Shown: positions 5,863 to 10,253 of the stretch, in pieces
Numbering within the stretch: position 1 is the stretch's first letter
Layout of the letters: the number at the start of each line of letters is the position of its first letter
Assembly (NCBI GenBank): GCA_011065065.1
Contig: JAAKFL010000053.1
Coordinates: 1 to 10,253 of the forward strand
Source: Chlamydiota bacterium
GTDB lineage: Bacteria; Chlamydiota; Chlamydiia; Chlamydiales; SLFE01
Direction of reading: 5' to 3'
Length of the DNA: 10,253 nt
Translations under genes and position numbers: made by a program
Notes under the pieces: generated by a model
Told to the model about the DNA's origin: nothing
Seen by the model: the letters and a program-made list of their open reading frames with translations, nothing else
Database searches by the model: none

Positions 5863-8295
5863 ATGGGTTTAGAAGGAGTAGGTAGACCATCAATTCCAGA
5901 AGAACCAGGGAAATTAGGTGGGACTGAGAATCAGGCTAATTTAGAGCAAATCGATGAAAAAGTGAAGGCGTTGGAGACGAAAGTCTTTCAACAGACAGAG
6001 CAAACAGAGGGACCCCAAGGGAAGAAGTATGTTCCGCAAAAGCAGATGGCAAAAACTTCGCAGAAGGAGTATCCACGGGGTTTACAAAGAAGGATTAAGA
6101 GTCTAAGAAAAAACTTAGATGCCGCAAAGGAGAACAAGAATGTGACAGCAAAAGAAATAAAAAAAATGGACAGGAGTCTTGGGAAAGCAGAAAATGTACT
6201 TAGAGTAGCAAATCTGGGGATCAGGGATGATATTTCGATTCGAGAGGCTCCAAAAAAACCATCAGGAAAAGTAGGGATAAGTCATGAAGCCCCCAGAGGT
6301 TATAGCCCAGATGAGCGGGATAGAATTTTAAGTCGTGGGGCTGACATTAGAACGGCGCAGGGGATTAATGCTGAAGTGTTCTCTGCCACTGTGAATGCAT
6401 GTCTTGTGAGTCATATGGCGAAGTTAGAATCACCTGTTTTTTCGACAGTTTCCGAATCTGCTGGGACTTTATCTCCTCAGGAACAATTTATTGGGGTTAT
6501 GAATACGATTGAAAAGTTATTGGATAGTGGAAACTTTGAGGATGAGTCTACTTGCGAAATGGCGAATAAGCTTGCAAATCAGTTAGGTTTTACATTTAGT
6601 TATGAAAACGGGGGTGTGGGGAGTTTTAGTCAGCCTGGATGGAATTCAGAATGGAATGATATCGGTGGTAAAGATGCGTTTGCGCCTGATAGTCCAGATA
6701 ATGACCAAGTCAAGGAGTCCTTTAAAGAAATGCTGACTTATTTTAAAGCTAATGCCCCGGATCAATTTGGTGGAGGGGAGCGTCATGTAGGAGGTCGCGA
6801 ATTTGCCTGCATTCAAACCGCTTGTACGGTTGGAATGTTATTAAATGATTATGTATTAGAACAGGCTTATTCTTCGGACGTTCGAGATCAATTAGCATCA
6901 ATCATGTCGGATGAAAATTTAATCCATAGTGATTTTGATATGGATTCAATTGATTCGGTTAAAGACAGTATGCGGCAAAATCCTCTTTTAGCTGAGATAA
7001 AAAATAGTGTATATAACGAAAAAATCTCAAAAAGGTTGAATGTTCAAAAAAATAAAGACAGGTTGGTCGGTTTAATTAAAAAAGAGCTGAAGACTTTAGA
7101 TACAGGGAATAAGCTCAGTGATAAAGAATTGAATGAATTATCTAACAAAGTTTTTGATAATTTTAGTTCACGGGTGGTAGACATAAAACACAAGACATTT
7201 AAGACTGGAGCAAGAGGTCGACTTCCCTTCCAGAGAGGGTCTGCTCTTGGAAAAAATTTAGGTAAAACGCTTGCGGGGGAAAGAGGGCTTCATTATTCCA
7301 TGGCTGATCAGCCCAACCGGGCAAACGATCAGCTTTCCAATGATTGGACGAAAGCAACATTTGGAGATGATTTAAAGGTTAGCGATTTTTTTGAAGCTAC
7401 TGAAGGTAAACATGGAATTTTAAAACATAAACCGGGCCCTTTGCGCCCTTTGCGTTATGGAAGTGGTTTAGCTACCAGTGTTGCCGAAGTGCTGGATCCA
7501 GGCACATTATTACGTGGCGCGATTGAGGATACGATTTCGGCTCAAAATCTACTAAAAGGTGATCCATACTTCAGTTTTAAGGAAATTCAGCATTTGGAAG
7601 ATAAAGTAATGACTTTAGAAAAAGCTGGGGAAGATGTGGGCTCGGCTGAATTTAAAAAAGGGTTTCAAGAGATTGTGGGTAATATAGACATCCCATTCAA
7701 TTCACTCACAAAGCAAAAAATCAAGTTGCAAAAGTTTGCAGAGATGGATTCTGTCGCTCAAATCATGTATAACAATGATATTCGGGCGATATGTAGCATT
7801 TCTGGGACAACCGTAGATGTCATACTGGGTCAAACTTCGATTATGGGTAAAGAAAAAGTCAAAGAGCTCTTACTTCCTCTTCTCAATCATTTAGAAGGAA
7901 AAGGAAAAGAGCCAGGACTTAACTCAGAAGAAGGGCAAAAGTTCAGAGAATTTGCAACATCTATTGCGTCATTTATGCAGACGGGGCAGTACCATACAGC
8001 TGGAGAAGTGATTGGGGGTTTGTATATGGCTGCAAAGGGGCTGCATTGTACTCCTAAAGAATTTCAGGATATTGATAAAACAGTTGGTGAGTTTTCAAAA
8101 TTGATGAGTGAGTTTTCTAAAAGTCCGGAAGAATTTCTTGCTGTCAATGATTTAGATAAACAAAAAATCAAAAAAGGTAAGAAAGGATTTAAGAAAATGG
8201 TTGTGGCTGCAGAGAAAGAGAGAATCGCGCAACGTTCAGCAGATGTAGAATCGATGACCGCTCCGGCATCGAAGAAAAAACCTTCAAAACACTGA
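5863..8295 (+). CDS. Large orphan hydrophilic protein, possible secreted effector
   Basis: I do not recognise this 810-residue protein. It has no Sec signal peptide and no clear membrane helix. Residues 1-50 are acidic and Gly/Pro-rich. Residues 55-115 are strongly Lys/Arg-rich and helical, probably coiled coil. Residues 165-435 form a mixed region with a Cys-containing helix (FACIQTACTVGMLLNDYV). Residues 440-535 are basic and Gly-rich. Residues 540-765 are mostly helical, and 765-810 form a Lys-rich tail. The helical order at about 690-760 recalls the end of a RasGEF domain: FREFATSIASFMQTG, then a GL-containing helix (GEVIGGLYMAAKG), then FSKLMSEFSKSPEEF. This is a weak pattern match only. 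ATG 5863 has AGGAGG 6 nt upstream. Its own leader and terminator suggest a single-gene transcript. The LRR neighbour and lack of known domains make a host-directed effector plausible but unproven. Confidence 0.8.
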   Translation: MGLEGVGRPSIPEEPGKLGGTENQANLEQIDEKVKALETKVFQQTEQTEGPQGKKYVPQKQMAKTSQKEYPRGLQRRIKSLRKNLDAAKENKNVTAKEIKKMDRSLGKAENVLRVANLGIRDDISIREAPKKPSGKVGISHEAPRGYSPDERDRILSRGADIRTAQGINAEVFSATVNACLVSHMAKLESPVFSTVSESAGTLSPQEQFIGVMNTIEKLLDSGNFEDESTCEMANKLANQLGFTFSYENGGVGSFSQPGWNSEWNDIGGKDAFAPDSPDNDQVKESFKEMLTYFKANAPDQFGGGERHVGGREFACIQTACTVGMLLNDYVLEQAYSSDVRDQLASIMSDENLIHSDFDMDSIDSVKDSMRQNPLLAEIKNSVYNEKISKRLNVQKNKDRLVGLIKKELKTLDTGNKLSDKELNELSNKVFDNFSSRVVDIKHKTFKTGARGRLPFQRGSALGKNLGKTLAGERGLHYSMADQPNRANDQLSNDWTKATFGDDLKVSDFFEATEGKHGILKHKPGPLRPLRYGSGLATSVAEVLDPGTLLRGAIEDTISAQNLLKGDPYFSFKEIQHLEDKVMTLEKAGEDVGSAEFKKGFQEIVGNIDIPFNSLTKQKIKLQKFAEMDSVAQIMYNNDIRAICSISGTTVDVILGQTSIMGKEKVKELLLPLLNHLEGKGKEPGLNSEEGQKFREFATSIASFMQTGQYHTAGEVIGGLYMAAKGLHCTPKEFQDIDKTVGEFSKLMSEFSKSPEEFLAVNDLDKQKIKKGKKGFKKMVVAAEKERIAQRSADVESMTAPASKKKPSKH

Positions 8296-8297
8296 GT

Positions 8298-8331
8298 TAA
8301 GAGGAGGATTTAAATTCTCCTCTTATTTTTT
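8298..8331 (+). terminator. Intrinsic terminator of the 810-residue gene
   Basis: TAAGAGGAG (8298-8306) pairs perfectly with CTCCTCTTA (8317-8325) over a 10-nt loop, followed at once by six T (8326-8331), three bases after the stop codon. On the minus strand no T-run follows the stem, so it works mainly for the plus-strand gene. The facing minus-strand gene ends 24 bp further on. Confidence 0.9.
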
Positions 8332-8354
8332 CTAGACAATTAAAATGGCCGTAT

Positions 8355-9218
8355 TTAGTGGACTTCAATACGTTGAGACAATTTTTTGGGATAGAACATT
8401 CCGTTGGCTTGGAAAATTCGGCTCTTCATGAAGTCATCGACTTCCAAGGGGCTGGCTTTGAGATGCTCCTTCGTAAGATTGGGTGAAGAAAATTCTCGAT
8501 TAATGGTGTCAATGATTTCGAGACTCTGTAGCTTCACAATGTCAGGCAACACTTGCAACAAGTGATTCTTTGAGGAAAACGTGGCCGAGGTCACCAGCAA
8601 CATGCTGTGAAGGTCGAGTGGAATAAACTCCTCGGGGACAATCGGTGTCCCTGATTCCCAATCAGTATGGATCCCTGCATATAAACTGATCGAGATGACG
8701 ATATCCGCATCCTCGAAGTCGAAATGAGTCATAGCTCCATGGCTGAGGGTGACGAGATTGTCCGCTATCTTATAAGCCCGCTCACCAATCCGCATAGGTT
8801 CCAGGTCCCAAAGACAGGTTTCAATGATTCTTTCGATCAAATCAAGATGCGCAGGACCTGAACTGTTGCGGTGAACATGAACCCTAATGTTTTTTGGTTT
8901 CTCAAATTGCGTCAGATAGTAACGAAGTACCTGGGCTTGGACTAAGACTGTTTGAGGCTCATTATAGTCTGGAAGCGAAGATTCTTTGAGCACATAGGGA
9001 TTGACCATCGTGATTTCATCCAGATCAGTCTGATTGTGGAAGGGCCGATCCAAAACAAAACCAAAATTGACCCAAATTTGATCAGGTTTCAAAACCCGCT
9101 TGGGAATCACTCCACCTTCAATATTCAAACCATCTCCATACTGATGCAGGTTGCTTAAGTACTCCGCGTTCACAGAGCCAGTGATCAAGATCAATAATAA
9201 TAGTGTTTGTCTAAACAT
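8355..9218 (-). CDS. Secreted or periplasmic protein of unknown function
   Basis: This 287-residue protein has a classic Sec signal peptide: MFRQ, a hydrophobic core LLLLILITGS, and an Ala-X-Ala-like VNA site, so cleavage is probable after residue 18. The mature part is soluble with one Cys (135) and no lipobox, so periplasmic or exported. I recognise no family. Two stretches look like alpha/beta elements: QTVLVQAQVLRYYL with NIRVHVHRNSSGPAHLDLIERII (89-132), and HFDFEDADIVISISLYAGIH (165-184). Its C-terminus has FYPKKLSQRIEVH and no anchor. ATG 9218 is secured by AAGGAGG 5 nt upstream. It is transcribed away from a LysR-type gene 90 bp off, whose product is therefore its likely regulator. 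It converges with the 810-residue gene. Confidence 0.85.
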   Translation of the reverse strand: MFRQTLLLLILITGSVNAEYLSNLHQYGDGLNIEGGVIPKRVLKPDQIWVNFGFVLDRPFHNQTDLDEITMVNPYVLKESSLPDYNEPQTVLVQAQVLRYYLTQFEKPKNIRVHVHRNSSGPAHLDLIERIIETCLWDLEPMRIGERAYKIADNLVTLSHGAMTHFDFEDADIVISISLYAGIHTDWESGTPIVPEEFIPLDLHSMLLVTSATFSSKNHLLQVLPDIVKLQSLEIIDTINREFSSPNLTKEHLKASPLEVDDFMKSRIFQANGMFYPKKLSQRIEVH

Positions 9219-9244
9219 AGAAACCTCCTTGTTGTATTTTTAGA

Positions 9245-9276
9245 TTGACAGAAGGTTTATGATTAGTAAAATTATA
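9245..9276. promoter_or_regulatory. Overlapping divergent promoters of the secreted-protein and LysR genes
   Basis: On the plus strand TTGACA (9245-9250), a 16-bp spacer and TAAAAT (9267-9272) form a good sigma70 promoter for the regulator. On the minus strand a perfect TATAAT occupies 9276-9271. Its -35 region (about 9294-9299, TCCTTA) is poor, as expected of an activator-dependent promoter. The two -10 elements overlap, so a regulator bound here could control both genes. No clear T-N11-A LysR box with dyad symmetry could be fixed by eye. The LysR-gene ribosome binding site AAGGAG (9295-9300) lies 8 nt before ATG 9309. Confidence 0.6.
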
Positions 9277-9308
9277 CGTTTTTATGGAAGCTATAAGGAG
9301 AACTAATA

Positions 9309-10157
9309 ATGAATCTTCTGCATATTCGTTATTTTTACGATACGGTTCGTTTGGGGAGTGTCTCTCTTGCAGCGAAAGCAAATTTCGTCACTCAATCTGC
9401 AGTGAGTCAGGGGATCATGAAATTTGAAAGAGTCTTGGGTGCGGAATTGCTGACTCACTGTCGTAATCGGATCAAAGTGACATCGAGGGGCGAAAAAGTA
9501 TTTCACTCTTGCCAACAAGTGATGCGATCGATGACAGAACTTGAAAGTGTGATGAAGGCACCTGAAGAAGGTTATCATGGGCAAATGGTGTTTGCCTGCT
9601 CGCATAGCATGGCACAATCTGTGATTCAAGAAACTTTACTTGAGCTTAAAAAAGTGGCTCCAGCTGTCACCATCAAAGTTCATCTTGGGCATACAGGGAT
9701 TGCTAAGGAGTGGATCAAGCAAGGACGTGTGGAATTCGGTTTGGTTTTGGATAATGATGACTTAGCGGAACTTGATTGCGAAGTGATTTATTCAGGAGCC
9801 TTCAAAATTTTTCGATCGGTGAGTCGAGAGGAAAGCATTCCCGAAGAGTGTCTTTTTGCAGAACCGCGGGCGGAGATTTTTTCTATGAAAAGTTCTTTTT
9901 TTGACCGCTATGGTCGGGAGCTCAAAACTCAACTGGAGATTAATAGTTGGGAGGTGATTGCCAATCTTGTGGAAAAAGATGTGGGATTTGGTTTTTTCCC
10001 CGATTTTCTTGCTTTGAATCCTAGAAGACGAGACTTGATTGTCCCCTGTGAATTGGACCTGAGTCCGATTCCTTATAATCTTATGATTGCGTTGCCACGG
10101 GGGGAGAAACTTTCACGAAATGGACAGTTGTTCTTAGAGATTTTACGATTGAATTAA
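9309..10157 (+). CDS. LysR-type transcriptional regulator
   Basis: This 282-residue protein is near the family's usual 300. The N-terminal winged helix-turn-helix covers about residues 1-62. SVSLAAKANFVTQSAVSQGI (17-36) and FERVLGAELL (39-48) fit the LysR consensus of AA, VTQSAVS and LE-x-x-LG. A linker helix follows (HSCQQVMRSMTELESVM), then the inducer-binding domain (about 90-280) of periplasmic-binding-protein fold. That domain includes VEFGLVLDND (141-150) and DVGFGFFPDFLAL (224-236), typical effector-pocket segments. It would act as a DNA-bound tetramer in the cytoplasm; the inducer is unknown. By the usual logic of divergent LysR genes it probably activates the secreted-protein gene and represses itself. 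ATG 9309 has AAGGAG 8 nt upstream. No T-rich terminator follows; a structured repeat begins about 30 bp later. Confidence 0.95.
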   Translation: MNLLHIRYFYDTVRLGSVSLAAKANFVTQSAVSQGIMKFERVLGAELLTHCRNRIKVTSRGEKVFHSCQQVMRSMTELESVMKAPEEGYHGQMVFACSHSMAQSVIQETLLELKKVAPAVTIKVHLGHTGIAKEWIKQGRVEFGLVLDNDDLAELDCEVIYSGAFKIFRSVSREESIPEECLFAEPRAEIFSMKSSFFDRYGRELKTQLEINSWEVIANLVEKDVGFGFFPDFLALNPRRRDLIVPCELDLSPIPYNLMIALPRGEKLSRNGQLFLEILRLN

Positions 10158-10186
10158 TGTTAAATAGATCATTTCTGAGTAAACAC

Positions 10187-10253
10187 AGCAGGGCTGAAAG
10201 CCCGACAGGTGACAGCCCAGGCAGTAGCGAAGCGGAGGCCTGGGAAAACGAAT
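10187..10253. repeat. GC-rich hairpin-forming intergenic repeat, cut by the window end
   Basis: Two hairpins occur in tandem. GGGCT (10191-10195) pairs with AGCCC (10199-10203) over GAA. CCCAGGC (10216-10222) pairs with GCCTGGG (10238-10244) over a 15-nt loop containing GCGAAGC. It is sharply more GC-rich than the gene before it. The pattern of GGGCTGAAAGCCC followed by a CCCAGG/CCTGGG stem is one I associate with dispersed REP-like repeats in several bacterial phyla, but copy number here cannot be checked. It could also be the start of another structured RNA or mobile element beyond the window. Confidence 0.6.

Noticed and set aside
9303..9629. A 108-codon minus-strand open frame opposite the LysR gene
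   Set aside because: It mirrors the conserved helix-turn-helix coding region and is Cys/His-rich only as a by-product of the opposite strand.

Overview
The window is low in G+C overall, with very AT-rich spacers and strong AGGAGG-type ribosome binding sites. It carries a YopM/IpaH-like LPX leucine-rich-repeat protein beside a large orphan hydrophilic protein. That combination suggests a bacterium living in eukaryotic cells. A Chlamydiae-related symbiont of protists is my best guess, and a Legionella-like gammaproteobacterium is an alternative. No marker gene (rRNA, tRNA, ribosomal protein) is present to settle it.

Layout. 24-932 (+) is a putative glycosyltransferase-like protein whose frame is open to the window edge. 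1200-2240 (-) is a zinc-free medium-chain dehydrogenase/quinone oxidoreductase. 2241-2773 has no intact gene but holds a probable degraded ORF whose end resembles an alpha/beta-hydrolase C-terminus. A perfect 11-bp tandem array runs through that end, followed by three palindromes phased exactly 33 bp apart. These lead into an AAA+ ATPase of the DUF4143 type (2774-4030, +). 4027-4262 contains two related inverted-repeat elements. One is a 45-bp hairpin that includes the ATPase stop codon. The other is a 90-bp MITE-like element with perfect 34-bp arms.

4426-8295 is an effector-like pair: the LRR protein (4426-5511) and an 810-residue orphan (5863-8295). Each has its own AT-rich leader, a candidate sigma70 promoter and an AGGAGG site, and the pair ends in a clear intrinsic terminator. 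After this comes a divergent pair: a secreted protein (8355-9218, -) and a LysR-type regulator (9309-10157, +), with overlapping promoters between them. The window ends inside a GC-rich, hairpin-forming repeat (10187-10253).

No single operon spans the window. It reads as accessory DNA made of independent units. The LysR/secreted-protein pair probably forms a regulatory unit. The LRR protein and the orphan may both act on a host cell, but this is inferred from domain type and gene style and has not been shown. I do not see a clearly new multi-gene system. The strongest unexplained signals are the covarying inverted-repeat family, the phased palindromes before the ATPase, and the orphan 810-residue protein.
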